Source of the DNA: Oscillospiraceae bacterium | GTDB lineage: Bacteria > Bacillota > Clostridia > Oscillospirales > Butyricicoccaceae | Assembly: GCA_015068445.1 (NCBI GenBank) | Contig: SVKN01000005.1 | Location: 1 to 58,006, forward strand | DNA length: 58,006 nucleotides | Direction: 5' to 3' | Part shown: one piece after another, positions 1-7,274 of the stretch | Layout: each line of letters starts with the position of its first letter | How positions within the stretch are numbered: the first letter of the stretch is position 1 | Position numbers and translations under genes: made by a program | Notes under the pieces: generated by a model | Told to the model about the DNA's origin: nothing | Seen by the model: the letters and a program-made list of their open reading frames with translations, nothing else | The model's database searches: none

Positions 1-159
1 TGTTATACTGTTGCTCATGAAGGATGTGGCCCCTTTCGTTAGTTGGTGTGTGGTAACTCAACTATAACCGATGAGGCCCCATCCTTCATCCCTTTTTTTC
101 AATTGTCCAAGATGTATTGTAGTCCTACATTTTTTCTTTTTCGCCGTGAAAAGTTTTGC

Positions 160-188
160 TTGACATCGGGCGGTCGGATGTGTAATAT
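160..188 (+). promoter_or_regulatory. sigma-A promoter of rpsF-ssb-rpsR
   Basis: TTGACA at 160-165 and TAATAT at 183-188 are separated by exactly 17 bases. This is a near-consensus vegetative promoter, and transcription should begin near 195, giving rpsF a leader of about 58 bases. Confidence 0.85.
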
Positions 189-203
189 AGTGATGTTATC
201 CTT

Positions 204-242
204 GTCTGCGGCTGGACCGCAGGCCAAAAGTCCAGAAGGAGG
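204..242 (+). promoter_or_regulatory. structured rpsF leader, candidate S6:S18 autoregulatory RNA
   Basis: The leader folds in two overlapping ways. Stem A pairs 204-211 with 217-224 around the loop CTGGA (212-216). The same loop can pair with TCCAG at 231-235, directly upstream of the ribosome site (AAGGAGG, 236-242), which gives either an H-type pseudoknot or an alternative hairpin. CCG occurs at 217-219. A known rpsF-leader motif in many bacteria binds the S6:S18 complex through a CCG element mimicking the S18 site of 16S rRNA. Assignment to that family is inferred from position, CCG and structure. Confidence 0.5.
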
Positions 243-252
243 TGCACAGAAA

Positions 253-546
253 ATGCCGAAAGTTAACGCCAACTACGAGACCCTTTTCATCGTCAACGCC
301 ACCATCGGCGAGGAGGCCATCGCTTCCGTCGTTGAAAAGTTCAAGACCCTGATCTCCCAGCACGGTGAGATCACCAATGTCAACGAGTGGGGCAAGCGCC
401 GTCTTGCTTACGCCATCGACGACATGACCGAGGGTTACTACGTTCTCGTTGAGTTCACCAGCAAGCCCGAGTTCCCTGCTGAGCTCGACCGTATCTACAA
501 CATCACGGAAGAAATCATGCGTTCGATCATCATCGCCAAGGAGTAA
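253..546 (+). CDS. rpsF: 30S ribosomal protein S6
   Basis: This 97-residue protein has the S6 ferredoxin-like fold: the N-terminal strand YETLFIVNA, the conserved WGKRRLAYAI block near residues 45-54, and a GYYVLVEF strand. S6 sits on the 30S platform and forms a heterodimer with S18, encoded two genes downstream. The ATG at 253 was chosen because AGAAGGAGG lies just upstream. A longer open frame back to 43 would begin upstream of the promoter and is excluded. It is the first gene of an rpsF-ssb-rpsR operon with gaps of about 20-30 bases. Confidence 0.97.
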   Translation: MPKVNANYETLFIVNATIGEEAIASVVEKFKTLISQHGEITNVNEWGKRRLAYAIDDMTEGYYVLVEFTSKPEFPAELDRIYNITEEIMRSIIIAKE

Positions 547-565
547 TTGAGGGAGGATCGCTGAC

Positions 566-1054
566 ATGCTGAACAAAGCTATCCTGATGGGCCGCCTGAC
601 AGCCGAGCCTGAGCTGCGGCAGACCCAGAGCAACATCCCCGTTACCACCTTCAGACTGGCTGTTGACCGCAGCTACGCCCGCCAGGGCGAGCAGAAGCAG
701 ACCGATTTCATCAACATCGTCTGCTGGCGTCAGACCGCCGAGTTTGTAAGCAAATGGTTCCACAAGGGCCAGCTGGTCGCCGTTTCGGGCCGTATCCAGA
801 CCCGTGACTGGCAGGATCAGCAGGGCAATCGACGCACGACTACCGAAGTCGTTGCAGACGAAGTATTCTTCGCCGAGTCCAAGCGGGATTCTCAGTCGCA
901 GTCGCAGTACAACGGCGGCCAATACGGCGGCAGCCAGTACAACAACAGAAACAGCGGCTCTCAGGCCGCCCCCTCTTCCCTGCCCTTCGATTTCAACACG
1001 GGCGTGGACGAGTTCCAAGAGCTTTCTGACGACGACGGCGAACTCCCGTTCTAA
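566..1054 (+). CDS. ssb: single-stranded DNA-binding protein
   Basis: This 162-residue protein has an N-terminal OB fold (about 1-105: MLNKAILMGRLTAEPELR, then FINIVCWRQTAEFV), a Gln/Asn/Gly-rich linker (about 110-140) and the acidic tail DDDGELPF, which recruits replication and repair partners. It coats single-stranded DNA as a tetramer during replication, recombination and repair. The location between rpsF and rpsR is the usual Firmicutes arrangement. GGGAGGA precedes the ATG. Confidence 0.97.
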   Translation: MLNKAILMGRLTAEPELRQTQSNIPVTTFRLAVDRSYARQGEQKQTDFINIVCWRQTAEFVSKWFHKGQLVAVSGRIQTRDWQDQQGNRRTTTEVVADEVFFAESKRDSQSQSQYNGGQYGGSQYNNRNSGSQAAPSSLPFDFNTGVDEFQELSDDDGELPF

Positions 1055-1081
1055 TACCGATTTAGAAGGAGGAAAGTTAAA

Positions 1082-1369
1082 ATGGAGGCTAACGAAAGAA
1101 AAGAGCAGCGCCCTGAGCGCGCCGAGCGTCCCGAGCGCCCCGAGCGTCCCCGGAACGAAAGACGCCGCAGGAAGGTCTGCCAGTTCTGTGTCGACAAGGT
1201 CGATTCCATCGACTACAAAGATACTGCCAAGCTGCGCAAGTACGTGTCCGACCGCGGCAAGATCCTGCCCCGTCGTATGACCGGCACCTGCGCCATGCAT
1301 CAGCGCCAGCTGACCGAGGCCATCAAGCGCGCCCGTCACGTGGCTCTGCTGCCCTACGTCGCCGAGTAA
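1082..1369 (+). CDS. rpsR: 30S ribosomal protein S18
   Basis: This 95-residue protein has the S18 core from about residue 30 ([18 protein letters not shown], then [18 protein letters not shown] and [20 protein letters not shown]). CxxC near the start of the core plus a later Cys in TGTC suggest the zinc-binding (C+) form of S18. The first 30 residues are an unusual basic/acidic extension rich in PERPER-type repeats. S18 binds 16S rRNA as a partner of S6. AGAAGGAGG lies upstream of the ATG. Confidence 0.96.
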   Translation: MEANERKEQRPERAERPERPERPRNERRRRKVCQFCVDKVDSIDYKDTAKLRKYVSDRGKILPRRMTGTCAMHQRQLTEAIKRARHVALLPYVAE

Positions 1370-1401
1370 TCGCAGACGTAAACAACAACACAATGATACG
1401 C

Positions 1402-1437
1402 AAAGGTCCGCACCGAACGGTGCGGACCTTTTGTTTT
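1402..1437. terminator. rho-independent terminator between convergent rpsR and dpaL
   Basis: A perfect 14-bp stem (1402-1415 with 1418-1431) with a two-base gap is followed by TTTTGTTTTTGTT. An A-rich left arm makes it usable from both strands. Confidence 0.9.
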
Positions 1438-1439
1438 TG

Positions 1440-2672
1440 TTACATGTTCGCGGGATGGCCGACGACGCGTTCGTAGTCCGCGGGGTCGGTGGCGCCCTCG
1501 GTGCTGGTAAGGAGGATGACGCTGTTTTCGTCCAGGCCAAGGGCCTTCTTCTGCTCCGCCAGCGCGGGATCGGTCATAAAACGCTCCACGAGGCCGAGGC
1601 CGACGGCCGCAGACTCGCCGGAGACGACGGCGGGATCGCCGGCGACGGGCGCGTCGTAGCGGCGCATACCCTGTTCGGTGACGTCGTCGTCACAGGCGAT
1701 GTAGAACTCGCACAGGTCGCGGACAATGGGCCAGACGCCGATGGACGGGTTGCCGCAGTTGAGACCGGCCATGATGGTGCTTTCGGCGCTGAGGACGCCG
1801 TGGGGCGCGCCGTCGTTGACCTCCGCGGAGTGATAGAAGCAGGCGACCTCCGTGGGCTCCACGCAGACGAAGGCGGGGCGCCTGTCGAGGACCTGGGCGT
1901 AGTAGCCCATAATACTGCCGGCGAAGGAGCCGACGCCCGCCTGCAGGAAGACGTGGGTGGGGGCGGTCTCCCCTGCCTCGGCCAGCTGATCCAGCGCCTC
2001 GCGGCCCAGAGTCGTGTAGCCGCGCACGATGCGGGCGGGGATGTCCTCATAGCCCTCCCAGGCGGTGTCCTGCACCAGATGCCAGCCCTTTTCGGCGGCC
2101 AGGCGGGCCGTGTAGGCGACGGTGTCGTCGTAATTCATGTCCGTCACCGTGCATTCCTCCGCGCCCACGCGTTTGATGGCGTCCACACGGCTCTGCGCCG
2201 AGCCCTTGGGCATGTAGACGTAAGACCTGCAGCCGTACTGATGGGCGGCCCAGGCGACGCCGCGGCCGTGATTGCCGTCGGTGGTGGTGATGAAGACCAT
2301 GTCCTTCGTCTTCTCCCGCACCTCGGGCGAGGTGAGCAGGGCGAAATCCGCCTCGTCGGGGTCGAGGCCCAGCTCCTGACAGATCACCTGGCCCACGGCG
2401 AAGATGCCGCCGAGGCCCTTGAAGGCGTTGAGGCCGAACTCGGCGAAGCGCTTCGATTCGTCCTTGACGTAGATGCCCCGGACGCCCAGCTGCTTCGCAA
2501 GGCCGCGGAGCGCGACGAGGGGCGTGGGACGGTAAAAGGGCAGCGACCTGTGGAAGCGCAGGACCCGGGCGGCCTTTTCGGGCGTCAGATCGGCGCATTC
2601 CTTCGGCAGCGGGCCGTTTTTCAGGTCGGCCTGCAGCAGGCTGACGCCGGATGCTTTATCAAACGCTTTCAT
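1440..2672 (-). CDS. dpaL: diaminopropionate ammonia-lyase
   Basis: This PLP enzyme of about 410 residues (usual family length about 400) converts 2,3-diaminopropionate to pyruvate and ammonia and also acts on serine. Visible marks are PLP-lysine in GLNAFKGLGG (about residue 85), the TTTDGNHGRGVAW block, FLQAGVGSFAGS as the phosphate-binding Gly loop, and TSTEGATDP near the end. A TTG six bases upstream is possible, but GAGGAGG sits nine bases before the ATG at 2672, which fits better. It overlaps the end of the MATE gene by 14 bases and is translated from the same mRNA. Confidence 0.93.
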   Translation of the reverse strand: MKAFDKASGVSLLQADLKNGPLPKECADLTPEKAARVLRFHRSLPFYRPTPLVALRGLAKQLGVRGIYVKDESKRFAEFGLNAFKGLGGIFAVGQVICQELGLDPDEADFALLTSPEVREKTKDMVFITTTDGNHGRGVAWAAHQYGCRSYVYMPKGSAQSRVDAIKRVGAEECTVTDMNYDDTVAYTARLAAEKGWHLVQDTAWEGYEDIPARIVRGYTTLGREALDQLAEAGETAPTHVFLQAGVGSFAGSIMGYYAQVLDRRPAFVCVEPTEVACFYHSAEVNDGAPHGVLSAESTIMAGLNCGNPSIGVWPIVRDLCEFYIACDDDVTEQGMRRYDAPVAGDPAVVSGESAAVGLGLVERFMTDPALAEQKKALGLDENSVILLTSTEGATDPADYERVVGHPANM

Positions 2673-4041
2673 GAGCAAGAGCCTCCTCGTTGTTTAAGCG
2701 GTCGATGGTGTGGACAATGTCTTTCTTCTTGAAGATGCCGATGGAGATCAGGATCCTCGTCACCTGATCCATGGTGATGGCCCACCAGATGAAGGTGATG
2801 TCGAGGTGGAGCAGGTTGGCGCAGATCAGCGACATGGGCACGCGGACGCACCAGATGCCGATGAAGGACACCAGCATGGGGATGCGCTTGTAGCCCGCGG
2901 CTCGGGTCATGCCCGTGTAGACCTTGGCCAGGATCTGGGGCGGCTGCGCGAAGCTCATGATGAAGACGTACTTGACGCCGATATCGAACAGGACGGGATT
3001 GTCGGTGAGGAAGCCCATGAAGAAGCCGGGCACGAAGAACAGCGCGGCAAAGGCCGGCACCGACATGAGCAGGCAGATCTTCAGCAGCTGCTTGTAATAC
3101 GCCTCGAACAGCTTCTGGTCGCGCATGCCGATGGCCTTGGCGCCCAGCGTGGTGGCCGTGGTGAGGAAGCCGACAGAGGGCATCTCGCACAGCATTTCGG
3201 CCTGAACGCCCAGCTGATAGGCGGCGTAGCTGTCGCTGCCGTAGGTGAGGATCACGCGGCTGAGGATGACGGCCGAGAACTGCCAGAACAGGTTCTCCGC
3301 AGCAGCGGGCAGGCCCACGGTGACGATCTCACGGACGATGGACCAGTCGAGGCGCCAGAAGTTCTCCTCATGCCTGCAGTGAGAGAAGAAGCCGTTGGGC
3401 TTGTACAGCAGCCAGAGGCCCAGCAGGCCGCCGGAGGACTGGGACACGACATAGGCGATGGCCGCGCCGATGACGCCCAGCTTCGGCGCGCCGAAGGCGC
3501 CGAAGATCAGCGTATAGCCCACGGCCACGTTGACCAGATTGAGGAAGATGGCCACGTACATGGGCGTTTTCGTGTTCCCCTGTCCGTTGAAGGCGGCCGT
3601 ATTCATGGACGTCAGGACGTTGAAGGGAATGGCCCAGGCGGCGATGCGGATGTACTGGACGCCGCGGGCAAGGATGACGGGATCGCTGGTGAAGATGCGC
3701 AGGAGCTGATGCGGGAAAAGCAGCGTGACGGTCATGAACGCAAGCGCCACGGGCATGATGGACAGATACGCCTGCTCCGCGATGCGGCGGCAGCGGCCCA
3801 GCTTGCCCGCGCCGTACTGGACGGCCACGACGACCGTGACGCCGACGCCCAGCCCGCGGAACAGCGCCCAGTAGATCTGGGTGACGCGGTTGGAGATGCC
3901 CTGCGCCGAAATATCGGTGGAGATCAGACGGCCGATCATGGCGGCGGTGATGACGTTCGCCAGGATCTGGAGCGTGTTCTCCAGCACCACCGGGATCGCC
4001 AGACGCGTGATGTCGCGGGAGATCTGTTTCTTGTCGATCAA
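2659..4041 (-). CDS. MATE family multidrug/toxin efflux transporter
   Basis: This integral membrane protein of 460 residues shows about 12 hydrophobic helices arranged as two MATE halves. The N-terminal motif IPVVLENTLQILANVITAAM and the matching second half (GLPAAAENLFWQFSAVILSR) identify the Na+/H+-coupled MATE family. Start is TTG at 4041, set by AGGAGG eight bases upstream, and there is no competing ATG. It is the first gene of a two-gene operon with dpaL. The pairing may mean it moves an amine or amino acid related to the dpaL substrate, but the substrate cannot be read from sequence. Confidence 0.92.
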   Translation of the reverse strand: MIDKKQISRDITRLAIPVVLENTLQILANVITAAMIGRLISTDISAQGISNRVTQIYWALFRGLGVGVTVVVAVQYGAGKLGRCRRIAEQAYLSIMPVALAFMTVTLLFPHQLLRIFTSDPVILARGVQYIRIAAWAIPFNVLTSMNTAAFNGQGNTKTPMYVAIFLNLVNVAVGYTLIFGAFGAPKLGVIGAAIAYVVSQSSGGLLGLWLLYKPNGFFSHCRHEENFWRLDWSIVREIVTVGLPAAAENLFWQFSAVILSRVILTYGSDSYAAYQLGVQAEMLCEMPSVGFLTTATTLGAKAIGMRDQKLFEAYYKQLLKICLLMSVPAFAALFFVPGFFMGFLTDNPVLFDIGVKYVFIMSFAQPPQILAKVYTGMTRAAGYKRIPMLVSFIGIWCVRVPMSLICANLLHLDITFIWWAITMDQVTRILISIGIFKKKDIVHTIDRLNNEEALAHESV

Positions 4042-4111
4042 AACGGTTTCCTCCTATACCCCAAAAAAGTGTGCCCCGCCGCGCCGGACACGGTAATGGG
4101 ACACCAAAGTG

Positions 4112-4140
4112 ATTATACATGATAACAGGCGCGATTTCAA
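4112..4140 (-). promoter_or_regulatory. promoter of the MATE-dpaL operon
   Basis: On the minus strand TTGAAA (4135-4140), a 17-base spacer and TATAAT (4112-4117). It leaves a GC-rich leader of about 65 bases that can form a hairpin (GTGTCC... with ...GGGGCAC). No known riboswitch was recognised. Confidence 0.8.
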
Positions 4141-4206
4141 TGTATAATCGATGTTAAACGTAAAAGAATAAGAGTCGCAAACTTATTCCTTACGGGAGGT
4201 AACGAA

Positions 4207-4524
4207 ATGACTCACCTGAAATGCTCGGCGCAGACCTGCATGAGCAACTGCGAGGGGCTGTGCGCCCTGCACGCCATCCACGTGGACGGCTCCACGGCGG
4301 AGCAGAAGGACGAGACCTGCTGCGGCTCCTTCATCCGACAGCAGTCCGGCGCGACCAACGCCGTGGATCACTTCGACGCGCGGCCGGAGACGACGATCCG
4401 CTGCCACGCTCACGAGTGCGTCTACAATGACGACATGGCCTGTCATGCGGATTCCGTCCAGATCGACGGTCACAACGCCCGCGCCAGCGGGGGGACAAGG
4501 TGCTCGACGTTCAAGGCGAAATAA
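4207..4524 (+). CDS. DUF1540 domain protein, two cysteine-rich repeats
   Basis: This 105-residue small cytosolic protein is made of two tandem DUF1540 units (about 4-45 and 63-102). Each has the pattern C..C.....C......I.VDG.....T.C..F, as in CSAQTCMSNCEGLCALHAIHV and CHAHECVYNDDMACHADSVQI. The cysteines suggest metal binding, but the family's biochemical role is unknown. It is common in spore-forming Clostridia. GGGAGG precedes the ATG. A TATAAT at 4143-4148 with a weak -35 (TGATAA, 4120-4125) may drive it, divergent from the MATE operon. Confidence 0.9.
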   Translation: MTHLKCSAQTCMSNCEGLCALHAIHVDGSTAEQKDETCCGSFIRQQSGATNAVDHFDARPETTIRCHAHECVYNDDMACHADSVQIDGHNARASGGTRCSTFKAK

Positions 4525-4534
4525 ACCGAAGTGG

Positions 4535-4562
4535 AAAAGCCGCCCGATGGGCGGCTTTTGCA
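4535..4562. terminator. terminator between DUF1540 gene and the 4568-5506 gene
   Basis: A perfect 11-bp stem (4535-4545 with 4549-4559) ends in TTTT. The genes converge here, so it probably serves both. The 25-base hairpin is repeated exactly at 5590-5614. Confidence 0.8.
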
Positions 4563-4567
4563 ACTTT

Positions 4568-5506
4568 TTATTTGTACTCTTTCGGAAAATACGCTTTTCC
4601 CAGAAGCCAGATGTATTTATCGATCTGTTTCAAATTGTACTCTTCAAGGCAGTAAAACTTCCTGAAATCGATCAACGCGCCTTTGAAATAAACATAATCC
4701 TTTAAATCGCCGTTGCCAAAGGATGAAAAGCTGTCTCGGTCTCTGAAATATCGCAGAACAAGATCGACATAGCTGTCATAGATCGGATAGTCGAGAGGAT
4801 TGTGGTGGCTGCAATACTTTGAGGCAAAGGAATAGAAGTTCCGTTCTTTGCCGTTGATGCTGACCCGCTTGATATCATTGACAAGCGTCACGTCCCCGGC
4901 CTTCAGCCGCGCGTCGATCCCGAGGGAAAGGATATGCTTTGCCACCGGATACACGGAGTAGATGTTCGTGCTGTAAAAATCGTTCAGTGTGGAGACTTTC
5001 AGAAGGACATCCGTAATATCCGTGTTTTTCGGACATAGCTTGAAAAACAGCTTGTCGAGCGCGTCCTCCTGTAAATGATAGTTTTCCAGCTTGTCCCATT
5101 GGGCGAGATACAGTTCAACCTGTTCTTTTGACGGGTCCGGTACACTGTCATTTGCTTTGCTCTTCTTCTGCACGGGCGGCGCCGCGGGAGGCTGCTTCTT
5201 TACTGGCTCATCGGAAGCAAGGAACAGGCGAAAGCGGCGGAGATGTGACAGGTATCCGTTCACCAGCTTGTCGGCGCTGCCCGCAGAGTTCTTTTCCAGA
5301 ATATCCAGAAGGATCTCTTTGGCCTCGGCGTCGCTGCTCTCCACCGCTTTCCAAAAAAGCTCACGACCGGCCTTTCGCCACAAATAAAAGGAATCCGCAT
5401 AGGTTGTATTCACCGTGTTGGGTGCATAGTCCTGTGCTTTCAGAAACTGCAGATATCGCTGCCGCACGTCCTCATAACTCATTTGCTTCATTTCATCGAT
5501 GTTCAT
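4568..5506 (-). CDS. uncharacterised 312-residue protein, possible accessory gene
   Basis: I do not recognise a named family. The N-terminal 100 residues (YLQFLKAQDYAPNTVNTTYA... LSHLRRFRLFL) look helical, like the SAM-like core-binding domain of tyrosine recombinases, but no catalytic domain follows. A Pro/Lys-rich linker (about 103-125) leads to a C-terminal domain with FYSFASKYCSHHNPLDYPIYDSYV (segment about 235-257). I have the impression of similar stretches in uncharacterised proteins near restriction or other defence genes. Base composition is clearly more AT-rich than its neighbours, suggesting transfer. ATG at 5506 follows GGAGGGGAGAGG. Confidence 0.8.
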   Translation of the reverse strand: MNIDEMKQMSYEDVRQRYLQFLKAQDYAPNTVNTTYADSFYLWRKAGRELFWKAVESSDAEAKEILLDILEKNSAGSADKLVNGYLSHLRRFRLFLASDEPVKKQPPAAPPVQKKSKANDSVPDPSKEQVELYLAQWDKLENYHLQEDALDKLFFKLCPKNTDITDVLLKVSTLNDFYSTNIYSVYPVAKHILSLGIDARLKAGDVTLVNDIKRVSINGKERNFYSFASKYCSHHNPLDYPIYDSYVDLVLRYFRDRDSFSSFGNGDLKDYVYFKGALIDFRKFYCLEEYNLKQIDKYIWLLGKAYFPKEYK

Positions 5507-5558
5507 AGCCTCTCCCCTCCTGCCTTGCGGGACACTGCTCTCATTTTTGATTTGTTAT

Positions 5559-5587
5559 ATTGTACCATACAAATCTCTTTTGCTCAA
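5559..5587 (-). promoter_or_regulatory. promoter of the 4568-5506 gene
   Basis: Minus strand: TTGAGC (5582-5587), 17-base spacer, TACAAT (5559-5564). The gene therefore has its own promoter and is not read from the genes upstream. Confidence 0.75.
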
Positions 5588-5589
5588 CG

Positions 5590-5614
5590 AAAAGCCGCCC
5601 GATGGGCGGCTTTT
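5590..5614 (-). terminator. terminator after the 5615-6349 gene
   Basis: An 11-bp GC-rich stem with a three-base loop, identical in sequence to the hairpin at 4535-4559. On the minus strand the T run is short (TTTT). Confidence 0.7.
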
Positions 5615-6349
5615 TTATCGATCACGCCAATCTTTGCTGACGAGGAGGCCGTTTTCGCGGAGGATCGGCGGGCAGGCCCGGAGAGCGGGGCTGTCGGCGC
5701 TGACGTACCAGTTGTCGCAGCGGTCGTCGCCGTTGGAGACGGCGCGGGGACGGATGAGACCGGCGTGGAGGAAATCGATGCCGGGAAAATCGCAGTTGCA
5801 CAACGCGGGCATCAGATGCTCATAGCCGTGCCGGACGGCGAAGTTCCAGATCGGGCAGCCCACGAGAGACGCCTGCAGTCCTTCCGGCAGGCGGTCCGTC
5901 TCCAGCTCGATGCGCCAGCCGTCCTGCCATTCGCCGCTGTCCAGCGCGCGGTTCATCCGCTTCGCGATGACGCGGAAGACGGCCTTGAGCAGCCGCAGGA
6001 AGGCCGGGCTGTCGGCGGTCAGGAAGCGCGGCAGCGTCCTGCGTGCGCGGTCCTTGCCGAACACGGTCATGCACGTCTGACGGAACTCCTCCAGGGACTC
6101 CTTTTCCGGCAGCACCTCGTAATAGGCGAACAAGGCGATGGCGTCGTAGAGCTGCCAGATCATCACGTTGTGCCTGCCGCCGCAGTAGGGCTGATCCTCG
6201 AGGAACGCTTCATACCGGCGGTCCAGCCGCTCCATGAGGCGCTCGCACGCCGCCTCGCCGTATTTCTCCCGCAGCCGCTTCCGCAGGCCGCGGGCGGCGG
6301 TCCCGGAGTAGTCCAGATGCTTCGTCCGGTCGATGTTCCGCTTGCTCAC
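5615..6349 (-). CDS. L-2-amino-thiazoline-4-carboxylic acid hydrolase-like protein
   Basis: This protein of about 244 residues has the C-terminal signature of the ATC-hydrolase family (PF14196): GCPIWNFAVRHGYEHLMPALC, then CDFPGIDF and a late GDDRCDNW. The conserved Cys, Asp and CD residues are present. The founding enzyme opens 2-aminothiazoline-4-carboxylate, a cysteine precursor, but most relatives are untested. The start is GTG at 6349, whose GTGA overlaps the TGA of the upstream membrane gene, and GGGGGAA lies in range. This indicates translational coupling with that gene. Confidence 0.8.
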   Translation of the reverse strand: MSKRNIDRTKHLDYSGTAARGLRKRLREKYGEAACERLMERLDRRYEAFLEDQPYCGGRHNVMIWQLYDAIALFAYYEVLPEKESLEEFRQTCMTVFGKDRARRTLPRFLTADSPAFLRLLKAVFRVIAKRMNRALDSGEWQDGWRIELETDRLPEGLQASLVGCPIWNFAVRHGYEHLMPALCNCDFPGIDFLHAGLIRPRAVSNGDDRCDNWYVSADSPALRACPPILRENGLLVSKDWRDR

Positions 6350-7047
6350 AGGCGTTCCCCCACGTATTTCTTCCAGCCGAGCAGCAGCGCGGCGAACATC
6401 GCCAGCGCGCCGAGGCTCTTGTTGGAGGTGGCGATCCCCGTGACAACGGCCGAGCTGCCCAGCAGGCGGACGCTGTTGAAGACGAACTGACCGATCAGCA
6501 GATTGAAGACGGCGTACCACCGGGGAAAGGGCGTCTTCCCCCGGACGAAGGCGGCGAACTGCACGATGCTTGCGCCGTAGAAAAAGAACAGAAACACGGC
6601 GCCCGCCGGTATGAGGAAGTACATCATATACTGCATGGCCAGCGTCCGGGCGGCGTCCGTGCCCGTCAGGTCGGCCACCGCGTGGTAGAGCCACAGCATC
6701 GCGCCGCAGGGCAGATGCACTGCCCCGCCCGCCACGGCGAGATAGACGTACATCGCCAGCCGGTAGAAAGCCGCGCCGCGCTTCATCTGCGGGCGCAGGA
6801 GCGGATAGATCGTCATCAGGCCGGGGAACTCCAGACAGATGCCGAGGAACCCGATCAGGCCGCCGAGGATCGGCCGCCACACGGGCATGGCCAGCGCCCC
6901 GGCCAGATAGCCCTCCAGCATGTTTACGCCCTCCGGGAAGCGCACCGCCCCGATCAGCAGGTCGCCGATCAGCGTCAGCACGCCGCCCAGCAGCCCCAGC
7001 TTCAAAGCGCGTTCCGCGCTCGCGCGCGTCATCGTTTCATCTTTCAT
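6346..7047 (-). CDS. DUF6796-type integral membrane protein
   Basis: This 233-residue protein is strongly hydrophobic, with about six or seven membrane helices. It begins ALKLGLLGGVLTLIGDLLIGAV and has FLIPAGAVFLFFFYGASIVQF in the middle. The family match (DUF6796) is from memory of the GGVLTLIGDLL and PEGVNMLEGYLAGAL blocks, and its function is unknown. The ATG at 7047 is preceded by GGAGG ten bases upstream. An open frame back to 7134 starts in the leader and is rejected. It is co-transcribed and coupled with the hydrolase-like gene from an operator-containing promoter. Confidence 0.8.
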   Translation of the reverse strand: MKDETMTRASAERALKLGLLGGVLTLIGDLLIGAVRFPEGVNMLEGYLAGALAMPVWRPILGGLIGFLGICLEFPGLMTIYPLLRPQMKRGAAFYRLAMYVYLAVAGGAVHLPCGAMLWLYHAVADLTGTDAARTLAMQYMMYFLIPAGAVFLFFFYGASIVQFAAFVRGKTPFPRWYAVFNLLIGQFVFNSVRLLGSSAVVTGIATSNKSLGALAMFAALLLGWKKYVGERL

Positions 7048-7134
7048 ATCCTGTATTCCTCCGGTGATTTCAACAACAGCATTCCGAGCATCCACAGACG
7101 GCCCGGACTGACGGCGGCGGTGATGCTGCTGCAA

Positions 7135-7169
7135 AAGTTAGCTATAGCTAACTTACAGGCCTGCGTCAA
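7135..7169 (-). promoter_or_regulatory. promoter overlapped by a 20-bp palindromic operator
   Basis: Minus strand: TTGACG (7164-7169), 17-base spacer and TATAGC (7141-7146). AAGTTAGCTATAGCTAACTT (7135-7154) is a perfect palindrome sitting across the -10 box, which is where a dimeric repressor would block RNA polymerase. No adjacent regulator gene is present, so the regulator is probably encoded elsewhere. Confidence 0.75.
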
Positions 7170-7239
7170 CGAATCGCGTTCCCGTTCCGAGACTATTATA
7201 CCACGCCCGCGTACGGCGCTCAAGGGGGCGGGGTATGAA

Positions 7240-7264
7240 AAAAGCCGCCCGGCGGGCGGCTTTT
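7240..7264 (-). terminator. terminator after the BspA-type gene
   Basis: A perfect 11-bp stem (7240-7250 with 7254-7264) followed on the minus strand by TTTTTTC. It differs from the hairpins at 4535 and 5590 only in the loop. Confidence 0.85.
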
Positions 7265-7274
7265 GCTGTGTTGT

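Noticed and set aside
43..252. N-terminal extension of rpsF
   Set aside because: The frame would begin upstream of the -35 box; the true start is fixed by the ribosome site at 236-242.
1431..2732. 433-codon plus frame antisense to dpaL
   Set aside because: Composition shadow of dpaL, which has PLP motifs and correct length.
4042..4200. Riboswitch upstream of the MATE gene (guanidine type considered)
   Set aside because: A GC hairpin exists, but no ACGR loops or other conserved elements were found.
5615..6880. 421-codon reading of the ATC-hydrolase-like gene
   Set aside because: The first 177 codons lie over the membrane-protein gene in another frame; GTG at 6349 with coupled GTGA overlap is the sensible start.
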